A DNA stretch of 64,000 nucleotides, from contig JADJZA010000007.1 of NCBI GenBank assembly GCA_016719385.1, forward strand, positions 1 to 64,000, given 5' to 3'. Both the position numbers and the translations under genes were made by a program. The stretch comes from Candidatus Microthrix subdominans (GTDB lineage: Bacteria; Actinomycetota; Acidimicrobiia; Acidimicrobiales; Microtrichaceae). This document shows, one piece after another, positions 9,186-19,167 of this stretch (positions are counted from its first letter, which is position 1; every line of letters starts with the position of its first letter). Under the pieces are notes generated by a model. The model was not told the origin of the DNA, searched no databases, and saw only the letters and a program-made list of their open reading frames with translations.

Positions 9186-9881
9186 TCAGTAGGTCGACCC
9201 GGCCTCTGCCGTTTCCAAGGCGCCATCGACGATGCGGACGGTGCGGTCGCCGTAGCCGAGCACCCGCTCGTCGTGGGTGACGATGATGGCTGCCACCCCG
9301 CGTCCCTTGATCTCCCGTTCGAGCAGGTCCATCACCTGCTTGCCCAGCTCCGAGTCGAGCGACGACGTCGGCTCGTCCACCAGCACCAGCGAAGGGTCGT
9401 TCATCAACGCCCGGCCAATGGCCACACGCTGCTGCTGACCGCCCGAGAGCTGACCGGGCATGCTGTCGCCCCGTTTGCCCAGGCCGAGCTCGTCCAGCAG
9501 CTCGGCGGCGCGGTCCTTGGCGTCGCCGTCGATGCGGGACCCGCCAAACTGGCGGACGACCAGCAGGTTCTCTCTGGCGGTCAGGAACGGCACCAGGTTG
9601 ACCGACTGGAAGACGAAGCCCACCTGATCCCGCCGGAAGTTGGCCAGTTCCTTGTCGTTCAGGTCGGTGATCTCGGTGCCGCCCACCCGCACGCTGCCCG
9701 ACGTTGGGCGAAGCAATGCGCCGGCGACAGTAAGCAGCGTGGTCTTGCCCGATCCCGATGGGCCGACGAGCAGCATCATCTCGTCGTCCTCGACGGTCAG
9801 GCTGACGTCGTCGAGTGCAACAACCTGGGCCTCGTCGGTCCCGTAGACCTTGCGGGCCTTGTCCAGTTCCAGTGCGGGCAT
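9186..9881 (-). CDS. ABC transporter ATP-binding protein (MacB/LolD type)
   Basis: A 231-residue ATPase with Walker A GPSGSGKTTLL, signature LSGGQQQRVAIGRAL, Walker B LVLVDEPTSSLD and the switch His in VTHD. The class pairs with FtsX-domain permeases to drive mechanotransmission or lipoprotein/peptide export rather than import. It is the last gene of a three-gene minus-strand operon after two FtsX-type permeases. ATG 9881 avoids overlap with the upstream stop; a TTG at 9893 would overlap it by 8 bases. Confidence 0.9.
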   Translation of the reverse strand: MPALELDKARKVYGTDEAQVVALDDVSLTVEDDEMMLLVGPSGSGKTTLLTVAGALLRPTSGSVRVGGTEITDLNDKELANFRRDQVGFVFQSVNLVPFLTARENLLVVRQFGGSRIDGDAKDRAAELLDELGLGKRGDSMPGQLSGGQQQRVAIGRALMNDPSLVLVDEPTSSLDSELGKQVMDLLEREIKGRGVAAIIVTHDERVLGYGDRTVRIVDGALETAEAGSTY

Positions 9882-9885
9882 AGCG

Positions 9886-10986
9886 CTATCCAATCGCTTC
9901 AGCAGGATCGATACGGAGGACTCGGCGCAGCGTGAAGAGGCTTCCGAGCAGTGCGCTCAACAACACGCCTACGCCCGTTTGGAGCATGCGGTTGGGGACC
10001 AACCTCACGGGCAGCGTGGCGGGGAGCAGGTTGACGAAGACGACGCTCAACGCAAAGCCCAGCGTTACCGCGATGACGCTGACGCACACCGCTTGCAGCG
10101 AGATGCCGGCGAGCAGATCGCGCGTGCGGGCGCCGAGTGCCTTGAGCACGGCGTAGAGGCCGACCCGCTCAAGCGTGATCAAGGTGAAGAACAGCGCAAC
10201 CACCATCAGCGTGACCACGAAGGTGACGCCGATGATGCCCTCGAACGTCGACGACTGCTGCTGGACGACGGGCAGCGCCAAGACCACCTCGTCCGGCGTG
10301 GCCACGTCGAGGCCCTCCTGGTCGCCGAGGTGGGCGGCCAGCTTGGTGAGCCGAGTCTGATCCAACCCTGCATCACTGGGCTGGACGACCAACGCCTGGT
10401 TAACCCCCGCCGGCAGCAGCGAGGCAGGGTTGGCCGCTCCGACCACCTCTCGCCAGCGTTTGGAGGACAACCACACCGTCGGGGACCCCTGGGAGAGGTC
10501 GTCGACGATCCTTGCCACCTTGACCGGCTCCGACGTGGCGCCGAGTAGCAGCGTGTCGCCGACCCCAACGTCGTTGCGGTTTGCCAGGGCGCTGTCGATC
10601 ACCGCTGCGCCGTCCGCGGGCGGGGCCGGCAGCACATCGGTCGCCAGGTCGTAGCCGAACAACACGATGTCGACGATCCGGCCGTCGGGATCTTCGGCGG
10701 TAGAGGCGATCTGGTTGAGCGCACCCACCTTGGTCACGCCGTCGGCCTTCGCCAGCGCGTCGGCCTGCTTTGTGTCGACGCGGGACCGCTGAATCAGCAG
10801 GTCGCTCTGCTGAGAAAAGACGAGCAACCGCCCCTCGTGGGCGCGGTACGGGCCGGTCTGGTTGAGCTCCAGCCCGTCGAGAAAGCCGCCCAGCACGACC
10901 AGCAGCACCACGAGCATGGTGAGCGCGCCGCCGACCGGAAGGAATCGCCCGGGCCGACGCATCAGCTCCCTGATGAAGATCCTCAT
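9886..10986 (-). CDS. ABC transporter permease, FtsX domain
   Basis: A 366-residue membrane protein: one N-terminal membrane segment (RFLPVGGALTMLVVLLVVLG), a large extracytoplasmic domain with alternating strands, and three C-terminal segments ending RVLRIDPAEAIG, the typical C-terminus of MacB/DevC-like FtsX permeases. Its ATG overlaps the stop of the preceding permease in an ATGA, indicating translational coupling, and its stop lies just before the ATPase start. It probably forms a heterodimer with the other permease. Confidence 0.88.
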   Translation of the reverse strand: MRIFIRELMRRPGRFLPVGGALTMLVVLLVVLGGFLDGLELNQTGPYRAHEGRLLVFSQQSDLLIQRSRVDTKQADALAKADGVTKVGALNQIASTAEDPDGRIVDIVLFGYDLATDVLPAPPADGAAVIDSALANRNDVGVGDTLLLGATSEPVKVARIVDDLSQGSPTVWLSSKRWREVVGAANPASLLPAGVNQALVVQPSDAGLDQTRLTKLAAHLGDQEGLDVATPDEVVLALPVVQQQSSTFEGIIGVTFVVTLMVVALFFTLITLERVGLYAVLKALGARTRDLLAGISLQAVCVSVIAVTLGFALSVVFVNLLPATLPVRLVPNRMLQTGVGVLLSALLGSLFTLRRVLRIDPAEAIG

Positions 10987-12113
10987 GTCCGGATCCCCCG
11001 GTTGGTGGTCGCGTTGATCGGGTCGATGGCGAGCACCCGTCGCACCGCTCCGACCGAGGCCACCAGCCCGAGCACCAGGATCACGCCGACGGTGAGCGCA
11101 GCGGTCGACAGCTGGAGGCCCGCCCCGAACACGTCGCGGGTGAGGGCCAACAGCCCGGCGGTGACCGCGGAGCCGATCAACGCACCGAGCCCGACCACCA
11201 CCAACACCTGGATGAGCACCGACGCAATCACGTCGCGGCTGCTGGCGCCGACTGCCCGCAGAAGGACGAGGGCATCCTCCTTCTGAACGGTGAGGATGAG
11301 GAAGAACACGCCGGTGACGAGCGCGACGACGATGTACAGCAGCAGATACAGGATGGAAAACGACTGCGTGATCTGGCCGACGCCCGGCAGCGCAGCGACC
11401 GCCTCGCTTCGATCCAACGCCTCGATCCCGTCGATCGATTTGGTCAACGACCGGGCAACCTTGGCCGGGTCGGCACCCTTCGCCACCTTGACCCCGATGA
11501 GGGAGGGCGCCACGTCGACCGGCCTGCTGGCCCGTGCCTGCGACGCCGCGACGTAGTCCTCGTAGGGCACGTACAGGGTGGGCAGCACGTTGAAGGCCGC
11601 ATCGTCTGCGGTGCCGACCACCTTGAAGCTGACGCCTTCCACCTTGACCCGCTGGTCGATCTCGACCGGGCTGTCGAAGGACGAGCCGCTGAACAGTGCC
11701 TCGCCCTGCGCCGACGGAAGCCGTCCATCGGCGATGTTGGCCGGCACCGACGGGCCGGAGGGATCGCCGCCGACCAGTTGCACGTCGATCTCGGCATCGG
11801 CCGAGGAGGAGCCCTCGACCGTTCCCGTAAACACGCTCAGGCCGATCGGCGAGGTGGCCGCCACGTCCGGCGCCGCTGCCACCTCGGCTTCGACCTTGGG
11901 CGACAGGATGCTCGTCGCCGGGTTGCTCCGCGCCTGAACGTCGTAGACGAACACATCGGCCGACGACGACTCCAGGCCACCGGTCAATCCGCTCGTCAGA
12001 GTTCCGGCCACGGCCTGGAAGAACAGCAACAGCAGCACGAGCAGGGCCACGGCCATCGTCAAGAGCGAGAACCTGCCGAAAGATCGACGGATCTCCTTGA
12101 ACGCTACGAACAT
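10983..12113 (-). CDS. ABC transporter permease, FtsX domain
   Basis: A 376-residue protein, first gene of the exporter operon. ATG 12113 starts MFVAFKEIRRSFGRFSLLTM, with an amphipathic basic segment before the first membrane helix as in DevC-like permeases. A large outer domain follows, then three C-terminal helices and the ending RRVLAIDPINATTNRG. It shares the fold and the DP-x-x-A tail with its downstream partner, so the two arose by duplication but are now diverged. Substrate unknown: candidates are lipids, peptides or lipoproteins. There is no periplasmic adaptor gene, as expected in a Gram-positive-type envelope. Confidence 0.88.
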   Translation of the reverse strand: MFVAFKEIRRSFGRFSLLTMAVALLVLLLLFFQAVAGTLTSGLTGGLESSSADVFVYDVQARSNPATSILSPKVEAEVAAAPDVAATSPIGLSVFTGTVEGSSSADAEIDVQLVGGDPSGPSVPANIADGRLPSAQGEALFSGSSFDSPVEIDQRVKVEGVSFKVVGTADDAAFNVLPTLYVPYEDYVAASQARASRPVDVAPSLIGVKVAKGADPAKVARSLTKSIDGIEALDRSEAVAALPGVGQITQSFSILYLLLYIVVALVTGVFFLILTVQKEDALVLLRAVGASSRDVIASVLIQVLVVVGLGALIGSAVTAGLLALTRDVFGAGLQLSTAALTVGVILVLGLVASVGAVRRVLAIDPINATTNRGIRT

Positions 12114-12239
12114 GGGGTCGGATCACTCACGGGGTCTCGCATCGCTCCAGGGTGTCGTAAGGCCGACGTCGGATTTGGCTTCATATGGGTCTACACGACG
12201 CCAGGGCGGCTCGAAGACACAGTTGAAGAAACCAGACCT

Positions 12240-12515
12240 CCAGCGGGGGCGCTCACCGATGATCGAGGTCCGCTCCATGATGCGTACGTCGGGAAGTAGT
12301 CCGACGACGCGTCGTGCCGCACGGCCCGGTCGTGGCTGACGAAGAGTCGGTTGAACTGCACCAGCTTGCGCCCGGTGTTGGGGTGGGTGCGCACCACCGG
12401 GTGCTTGACGGCCGGGTACTGCTCGCGCATCTCGTCGTCGTCGGGGTCGGCGGTCAGGTCGAGGCCGGACAGCTCGGCGTCGATCGTGACGCCGACCGGC
12501 GTGGCATCGAACACG
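12240..12515 (-). pseudogene. TauD/TfdA-family dioxygenase remnant with internal deletions
   Basis: One frame encodes VGVTIDAELSGLDLT, then immediately YPAVKHPVVRTHPNTGRK (the middle of TauD-type 2-oxoglutarate dioxygenases), FNRLFVSH, and then DRAVRHDASSDYFP, which matches the distal metal-binding His strand (usually D-N-R-x-x-x-H). After another frame change it reads PDVRIMERTSIIGERP, the family's terminus. Intact enzymes are about 280-300 residues; here roughly 90 codons remain, with the iron-binding HxD segment absent. Because whole domains are missing this looks like a true remnant, not only sequencing error. It abuts the end of the epimerase gene with no intergenic space. Confidence 0.55.
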
Positions 12516-13528
12516 CGGCGTCCAGCCGAGCAGTTCACGTGCCTTGGTGGTGTCGACGATCGACGGTTGCGCAACCGCCTCCACCCAGTCGGTGATCGGC
12601 GGGAGCAGCGAGCTTCCCGGGAGCGCCGTCAGCCCCCGAGCCACGGTTCTGGCCACGACACCGGGGATCGGCACCGGGGTGAGGCCGAGCTCGCGGACGA
12701 AGTCGGCACCGGTCACCACGCCGTCGCCGGCGATGTTGTAGGCCCCGGGTTGGCGGCGCCCACGATGCATCGCACCAGCGCGGTGCCCACGTCGGTTTCG
12801 TGGATCAGCTGCATCGGGATGGTCGGGACGGGGATTGGCAGGGGCACGCTGGCGCGGTCGAGCGCAGCGGTGCCCACGCGGCCGAGGGCGGCGACCAGGC
12901 CGGGCAACTCCTTGGCCCCCAGCGTGTGAGGCCCAACGACGATCGGCGGACGCAGCAGGTAGAGGGCCAGCTCGGGGTGTGCGGCCGCCTCCTCGCCGAT
13001 CAGGTGCTCCAGCTCCGCCTTCTCCTGGGCGTAGAACAGCCGGTCGGCCGGGCGCACCGGCCAGTCCTCGGTCATCGGCGTGGGGTTGTCGTGGTGGAAC
13101 CCGTACGCCGCCACCGACGAGGCGTAGACGAACCGCCTGGCGCCGGCGGCGGCCGCCGCTCGAAAAGCGTTGAGGGTGCCATCGACGTTGATGGCGCGGA
13201 TCGCCTCCCGGGAGGCGGATCCGGTGATCATGAAGGCCAGGTGGACCACCACGTCGGCCCCGCCGAAGGCCTCCTCCAGCGCGCTCGCGTCCCGCACATC
13301 GCCCCGCCGGTAGGCCATCTTCGTCCAGTGGTGCGCCGCCGGATCGAAGGGCCGGCGTGCCACGCCGACAACCGCCTCGATGCGGTCGTCCGCCTCGAGC
13401 AACGGCATCAACCCAAAGCCGAACGTGCCGGTCGGCCCGGTGACCGCCACGGTCAGCCCGGGCTGGGTCGATTCTGATGTCCGGGCGCCGTTGGCCTTCG
13501 ACCCGCTACCCGGTGGGCGACTGGCCAT
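12500..13528 (-). CDS. NAD-dependent epimerase/dehydratase (apparent frameshift near 12750)
   Basis: Extended SDR protein. GPTGTFGFGLMPLLE is the nucleotide-binding loop, GADVVVHLAFMITGS follows, and YASSVAAYG with FYAQEKAELE supplies the Tyr-x-x-x-Lys pair (as YAQEK). The first frame runs from ATG 13528 to RCIVGAANPG near 12750; one base later the next frame continues AYNIAGDGVVTGADFV to ARELLGWTPRV near 12520. The joined protein would be about 335 residues, normal for atypical SDRs of the sugar-epimerase class. The last residues run into the dioxygenase remnant, so the true C-terminus is unclear. Substrate not predictable. Confidence 0.72.
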
Positions 13529-13646
13529 GTGGGCACCCTACCGAGCTGGCGGCGGGGGCGATCGGCGAAACCGACGTGTTCAGTGAGCTGTCACTACTCC
13601 AGAAGGAAGCGAAGGGCTCGGTCGAGTGCTCCCACTGAGGACGTAT

Positions 13647-14807
13647 CTAGAGCGCCCTCGACAGCGATCGACGTAACAGCCACGCCCCCAGCGGCAAGAG
13701 CACAGCGGTCATGGCGAGCAGCACGCCGAGCTGGGGCAGCACATCGCTGATGGTGCCGCCGCGCCGCTGGATCTCGGAGTAGGCCTCGTAGGCCCAGTGG
13801 TGAGGGGTCAGCGCCGAGACCTTCATCAGACCATCGGAGAACAACTCGAGCGGAAGCATCGACCCGCCGAGCGCAGCGACGACCAGCCCCAACCCGATCC
13901 CAACACCGTTGGCGGCGTTGGCGTTGTCCATCAACGAGCCCAGCACCATCGCCGCCGATGCGCTGACCGCAGCGAACGCCGCGACCACGCAGGTGGTGGC
14001 GAACGGATCGCCCCAGTCGACACCGAAGAGGACGGCGGTGCCGATGACCATGTAGATGCCCTGCCCGAACGCGATGCCGAATCGGCCCAGGGTTTCGCCC
14101 CCGATGACCTGCACCGAACTGACCGGGGCCGACAACTGGCGACGGGTGACGCCCAACTCGCGGGACTGGATCAGCATCCCCGAGCCGGTCAACGCGGTAA
14201 GAAAGATGAACAGCGACAACTGCTGGGCGGCACCCAGGTCGAACTGCCCAAGGCCGGAGAACTCCTCACCCAGGTCGCCGTCGACCAGGTCGACGCTCAA
14301 CGTCGGTCCTGCGTCCTCGGCCGCCGTCAGGGCCCGCTCGACCTCTTCCGGCTCGACCTGCTGGGCTTGAAGGGCGTCGCTCGCAGCCCGGCGCAACGAG
14401 AGCGAATCGAGCACCGACCTGACCGTGGCCGTCGTTGCCTGGCCACCGGCCTGGCTGCCGGGGATGATCGTGATCTCCACGGGTTGTTGCGCCGACCAGC
14501 GGGTCTCATCGTCGGGGTCGACGATCACGGCGGCGTCGGAGCGCCCGCGGGCGACAACCTCCTTAGCCCGAGCTGCGTCGTCGCTGCGCTCCACCGCAAT
14601 TCGCTGGTCGTCCAGCGCCGAGGCGAGGCGGTCGGACAGCGGCCCGGAGCCGGTCAAGATCAGGCGTCCCGCAGCTCCGGAGTCGCCGAACTGCAGGCCG
14701 ATCGCAACGACGAGGAGCATCGGGAGGACGAGCACGAAGAAGTAGTTGGAACGATCCCGGAAGTACCGCTTCAGCGCGATGCCGGCGATGGCGACGACCG
14801 GCCTCAT
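13647..14807 (-). CDS. ABC-2 type transporter permease
   Basis: A 386-residue permease: an N-terminal helix (NYFFVLVLPMLLVVAIG), a long extracytoplasmic domain of about 180 residues, then five or six helices from LSLFIFLTALTG to the C-terminus, including the conserved LTPHHWAYEAY before the last helices. ATG 14807 is chosen because it starts MRPVVAIAGIALKRYFRD just before the first helix. It is the last gene of a three-gene exporter operon, 46 bases after the previous permease. This YhfI/DrrB-like class exports lipids, drugs or glycolipids. Confidence 0.88.
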   Translation of the reverse strand: MRPVVAIAGIALKRYFRDRSNYFFVLVLPMLLVVAIGLQFGDSGAAGRLILTGSGPLSDRLASALDDQRIAVERSDDAARAKEVVARGRSDAAVIVDPDDETRWSAQQPVEITIIPGSQAGGQATTATVRSVLDSLSLRRAASDALQAQQVEPEEVERALTAAEDAGPTLSVDLVDGDLGEEFSGLGQFDLGAAQQLSLFIFLTALTGSGMLIQSRELGVTRRQLSAPVSSVQVIGGETLGRFGIAFGQGIYMVIGTAVLFGVDWGDPFATTCVVAAFAAVSASAAMVLGSLMDNANAANGVGIGLGLVVAALGGSMLPLELFSDGLMKVSALTPHHWAYEAYSEIQRRGGTISDVLPQLGVLLAMTAVLLPLGAWLLRRSLSRAL

Positions 14808-14853
14808 GTCAGCATCCGGTGCAGGTGGCGATCGCGCTGACGGGAACGAGCGC

Positions 14854-16038
14854 TCATGTGAGCGCCGTGTCATCGCCGAGGGCCATCGAGATCGCCAGCG
14901 CACCCACCCCAAAGGCGGCGAACACCGCCAGCGGCCCACCGAGGTCGGCGACCTGTCCGCCACCGCTGGTGATGCCCAGGCCCCGGATGAACGCGGCTGT
15001 CGGCGTCAGGTCGGAGATTCGGCCCAGCAGGCCAGATCCGGTGATCGGGAAGAACGACCCGCCGAGCACGCCCATCAGGATGCCGATCATCGCATTGGCC
15101 CCTTGTGCCTGCTCAGAGGTTCGCGCCACCCGGGTGATCACCAGCACCAGGCTGGTGACGGCGACGACCGCAGCGACGATGACCACGCCCACCGGGATGA
15201 TGTCGCCAAAGCGCACACCGAAGAACAGCGAACCGGCGCCGAGCAGTACCGACGTGGCGACCACCCCGAGGATGAGGCTGACCAGCACCTTGGACAGGAT
15301 GATCGAGCGGGGTGGAAGCGGCATCGAAACCAGCCGCACCAGCGTGCCCTGCTCGCGTTCGGCGATGTAGGCGATCACACCGAACCCGACCGTGAAGAAC
15401 ATGAACAGTGCCGCCTGGCCAGCGACCAGATAGCCCTCCATCGTGAGTTGTTCGTCGGACGCGGCGCCTTCCTTGGCGGTCAACACCGCTGGGGCCTGTG
15501 CGACAGCCTGAGCCACCTCGGGCAGCTGGGAGGTGGAAAGCCCCACCGCCGAGCCGGCGCTCGCCGCCTGGGCGCTGGCGGCCACCCGCTTGAGGTAGCT
15601 CGACACGATCGAGTCGACCACGCTGGCCTCCAGGCCGCCTTGGCCGAGCTGCAGGACCTTCACCTCCGGCGATCCGCCGGTACCCACAGCTTCGACGAAC
15701 CCGGTCGGAAACACCACCCCGGCGGTGATCGACCCCGATTCCACTTTGGCTGACAGCCCGTCGGCCTTGGCCGGCGGCACCAAGGTTGCGGCGATGTCGA
15801 GGTCGTCGATGCTCGACAGCACACCCACCAGGCCCTCGGCGATCTGATCGCCGGGTTCGGCTGCCACGATCACCGTGATCTTTCCCAGCGACTCGGAGGA
15901 TCCCAGCCCAGAGAACAACAGGTTGAACACGAACATCAAGATGATGGGCACCGCAAGGCCAAAGATGAGCACCGACCGGTCGCGCACCCGCTGTCGCAGG
16001 TCGCTGAGCGCCATCGTCCATACAGCCGATGCGTCCAA
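14854..16038 (-). CDS. ABC-2 type transporter permease
   Basis: A 394-residue permease with the same layout as its partner: helix 1 (VLIFGLAVPIILMFVFNLLF), an outer domain, then helices from LFMFFTVGFGVIAYIAEREQ, where the ERE-x-G-T-L-x-R cytoplasmic coupling motif is visible. The end includes SDLTPTAAFIRG before the last helix. The start is a TTG at 16038, two bases after the stop of the ATPase; ATG further in (MALSDLRQ) is the alternative. Tight spacing indicates one transcript and a heterodimeric exporter. Confidence 0.88.
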   Translation of the reverse strand: MDASAVWTMALSDLRQRVRDRSVLIFGLAVPIILMFVFNLLFSGLGSSESLGKITVIVAAEPGDQIAEGLVGVLSSIDDLDIAATLVPPAKADGLSAKVESGSITAGVVFPTGFVEAVGTGGSPEVKVLQLGQGGLEASVVDSIVSSYLKRVAASAQAASAGSAVGLSTSQLPEVAQAVAQAPAVLTAKEGAASDEQLTMEGYLVAGQAALFMFFTVGFGVIAYIAEREQGTLVRLVSMPLPPRSIILSKVLVSLILGVVATSVLLGAGSLFFGVRFGDIIPVGVVIVAAVVAVTSLVLVITRVARTSEQAQGANAMIGILMGVLGGSFFPITGSGLLGRISDLTPTAAFIRGLGITSGGGQVADLGGPLAVFAAFGVGALAISMALGDDTALT

Positions 16039-16040
16039 GG

Positions 16041-16982
<942 letters not shown>

Positions 16983-17078
16983 GCGAGCAGCCTTTCTCGC
17001 GTGTGAACGCCACATGTTGTCAGACGGAACGCCGGTCGGGGCGCGAGAAGCCGGTTGCCCACCGCTAGGGTCATCGAG

Positions 17079-17630
17079 GTGAACGACAATCCAGGGCCGG
17101 GGACGGGGCGGAGCACGGGGCAAAATGGGAGGGACCACGACGCTCTGGTTCGGGCTCCCATTATCGTGGTGCGGGTACTGGGCTACCTCACCTACGCCTA
17201 CCTGATCGTCGTCGAAGTGATACTCGGGCTTGCTTTCATCCTGCGCCTGCTCGGGGCCAACCCGACGAGTGACTTCGTGACCTGGATCTACCGGAGCGCC
17301 GACCGGGCGATGAACCCTTTCCGCGGCATCTTCGAACCGATTCAGCTCGGAACCAGCAGGCAGGCGGTCCCGGCGGTCTTCGACACCTCGTTCTTGTTTG
17401 CAATGCTGATCTACGGGATCGTCGCCATCGTCATCCATATGGGGCTGACCTGGCTCGGCGGTCAGATGCATCGCCTCGACGCCAACCGAGTGCGACAGGA
17501 ACGCCTGGACGCCTACAGCGACGCTGCGGAGAGCTACCGCAGTGAGCGGCCCGACGTCATGTCCCAACGGCCCGACGTCATGTCCCAGCCCGCCGATGAC
17601 CCCAACCCGACCACCCCCTACCAACGGTGA
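17079..17630 (+). CDS. YggT-family membrane protein
   Basis: From GTG 17079 (preceded by AGGG) the product is about 183 residues. Two hydrophobic helices (VVRVLGYLTYAYLIVVEVIL and ALIYGIVAIVIHMGL-like, the latter printed LFAMLIYGIVAIVIHMGL) frame the family pattern W-I-Y-R-S-A-D-R-A-M-N-P-F-R-G-I-F. YggT proteins are two- to four-helix envelope proteins linked in other bacteria to cell division or osmotic balance. The C-terminal tail contains an exact in-frame duplication of seven residues, RPDVMSQ, from a 21-base tandem repeat. It is translationally coupled to the next gene by a GTGA overlap. Confidence 0.72.
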   Translation: MNDNPGPGTGRSTGQNGRDHDALVRAPIIVVRVLGYLTYAYLIVVEVILGLAFILRLLGANPTSDFVTWIYRSADRAMNPFRGIFEPIQLGTSRQAVPAVFDTSFLFAMLIYGIVAIVIHMGLTWLGGQMHRLDANRVRQERLDAYSDAAESYRSERPDVMSQRPDVMSQPADDPNPTTPYQR

Positions 17631-18409
17631 GCGGCCTGTCCAGCGGTGCAGTGCGCACCGCCACCATTGTGGTCCTGGCGGTCGTCGGCGCACTGGCGCT
17701 GACGTCGTGTGGCGAAGATGGTCCCGTCGACAGTGCTCTTCAGTCGGCGTCGAGCCTGGCGGCCGATGTCAGCATTCCCGATGTGAGTGCACCCGACGTC
17801 TCGCTGCCCGACGTGACCGTGCCGGCCGTGACGACCCCGAACAATCCGCAGACCACGTCGGCTCCGCTCAACGACGCCCCTGCAGCTGACCCCGACCAGA
17901 GCGATGACGGGCTCGGCGCGCTGGCCATTGCGCTGTTGGTACTCCTCGCCCTCGGAATCGTCGGCACCGTCGTTGCGCTGATGCGCAGTGGCAGAGACTC
18001 GTCCGATGACGAGGCGCAGAAGACCAGCCGGCTCTACGCCAACCTGAACCGACTGATCGATGACGGCAACTGGGCGATGCGCCAAGCAGCCGAGGCCGTG
18101 CAGGCCACCGACCTCGACCGGGTGGCAGCCGTCTGGCCCACAGCCCGTGCCCACTTCATCGACATTGAGCACAGCGCGGCCGACCTCCACCCGGATTCGC
18201 CGGCAATCACCGAAGCCGTCCAGCGGGCCGGGCTTGCCTTCGCCGAATTGCGCGGCGCCCTCGATGCCTACACCGACGCGATTCGGCGAGGGTCGCTGGG
18301 GCAGCTCGACGCGCTCGGCCCGCTGCAAACGCGGGTGACCGAGCGACAGAATCACCTGGCCGTTCAGCTGCAAGCGCTGGTCAGCACCAGCAGCGCCACC
18401 CCTGACTAG
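17627..18409 (+). CDS. Membrane-anchored lipoprotein-like protein of unknown function
   Basis: GTG 17627 overlaps the previous stop by 4 bases. The 260-residue product has a signal sequence ending LTSCGED (lipobox), a low-complexity linker of repeated P-D-V units (SIPDVSAPDVSLPDVTVP), a second hydrophobic helix ALAIALLVLLALGIVGTVVAL, and a C-terminal cytoplasm-facing helical domain with WAMRQAAEAV and HFIDIEHSAADLHP. Two membrane attachments would thread the linker across the outside. No family recognised. Coupling to the YggT gene suggests a shared envelope role. Confidence 0.7.
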   Translation: MSGLSSGAVRTATIVVLAVVGALALTSCGEDGPVDSALQSASSLAADVSIPDVSAPDVSLPDVTVPAVTTPNNPQTTSAPLNDAPAADPDQSDDGLGALAIALLVLLALGIVGTVVALMRSGRDSSDDEAQKTSRLYANLNRLIDDGNWAMRQAAEAVQATDLDRVAAVWPTARAHFIDIEHSAADLHPDSPAITEAVQRAGLAFAELRGALDAYTDAIRRGSLGQLDALGPLQTRVTERQNHLAVQLQALVSTSSATPD

Positions 18410-18503
18410 TGAGATCGACGCGCCACTGCGACGGGCCAGCGTCTCGGTGGTGGAGTTGCCGACGGTGTGTTTGTGACGGGGGTCCGCCGGGGACCTGGGG
18501 AGA

Positions 18504-19073
18504 GTGACCGACATTCGACCAGCCGATGCCACGCCCACCCAATCACCCGAGGTTGTGTACACGATCGGCCACGGCACGCTGAGCGCCGATGAGCTGGTGA
18601 CGTTGCTGTCCGACCAGGGCGTCGATCGGCTGGTCGACATCCGGTCCTTTCCCGGTAGCCGACACAACCCGCAGTTTGGCCGCGAGGAGATGGAGCGTTG
18701 GGTGCCCGAGGCCGGGATCGACTACCGCTGGTTGCGGGGCCTGGGCGGTCGGCGCAAGCCGACGGACGACTCGCCTCACGTGGCGCTACGACACCAGGCT
18801 TTTCGCTCCTACGCCGACTACATGGAGGGTGACGATTTCGCTGCAGCTCTGACGGAACTGCTCGCACTGGCAGCGGAACGGCCGACGGCGATCATGTGCA
18901 GCGAGTCGGTGTGGTGGAAGTGCCACCGTCGGCTGGTGTCCGACCATTTGGTCCTGGTGGAGGGGGTTCCGGTGCGCCACATCATGCACACCGGCAAGCT
19001 GATCGACCATCCTCCCCTCGCCGAGGCCAGGATCGAGGGTTCAGAGCTCGTCTACGACCAACAGGTCGAGTGA
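18504..19073 (+). CDS. DUF488 domain-containing protein
   Basis: GTG 18504, preceded by GGGGAG, starts a 189-residue protein. Family hallmarks are YTIGHGTLSADELVTLL, LVDIRSFPGSRHNPQFG, YRWLRGLGGRR and IMCSESVWWKCHRRLVSDHL; the Cys in MCSE and the CHR motif are conserved in DUF488. The function is not established; the conserved His, Arg and Cys residues suggest an enzyme. The last residues extend past the usual end with a short ELVYDQQ tail. Confidence 0.88.
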   Translation: MTDIRPADATPTQSPEVVYTIGHGTLSADELVTLLSDQGVDRLVDIRSFPGSRHNPQFGREEMERWVPEAGIDYRWLRGLGGRRKPTDDSPHVALRHQAFRSYADYMEGDDFAAALTELLALAAERPTAIMCSESVWWKCHRRLVSDHLVLVEGVPVRHIMHTGKLIDHPPLAEARIEGSELVYDQQVE

Positions 19074-19167
19074 ACCATCGATGTGGGGCGCCGGATGCCG
19101 GATGCCGGATGCTGGATTGCTCCGATGGCCTGAGCCGCCGCACGGTCGGAGGCTCAGGGCCTCACGG

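Noticed and set aside
9886..12126. Single 746-residue protein covering both FtsX permeases
   Set aside because: The first half is out of frame with the upstream permease. The ATGA overlap at 10983-10986 shows two separate genes.
19091..19117. CCGGATG microsatellite after the DUF488 gene
   Set aside because: Three imperfect short units; too small to support a function.
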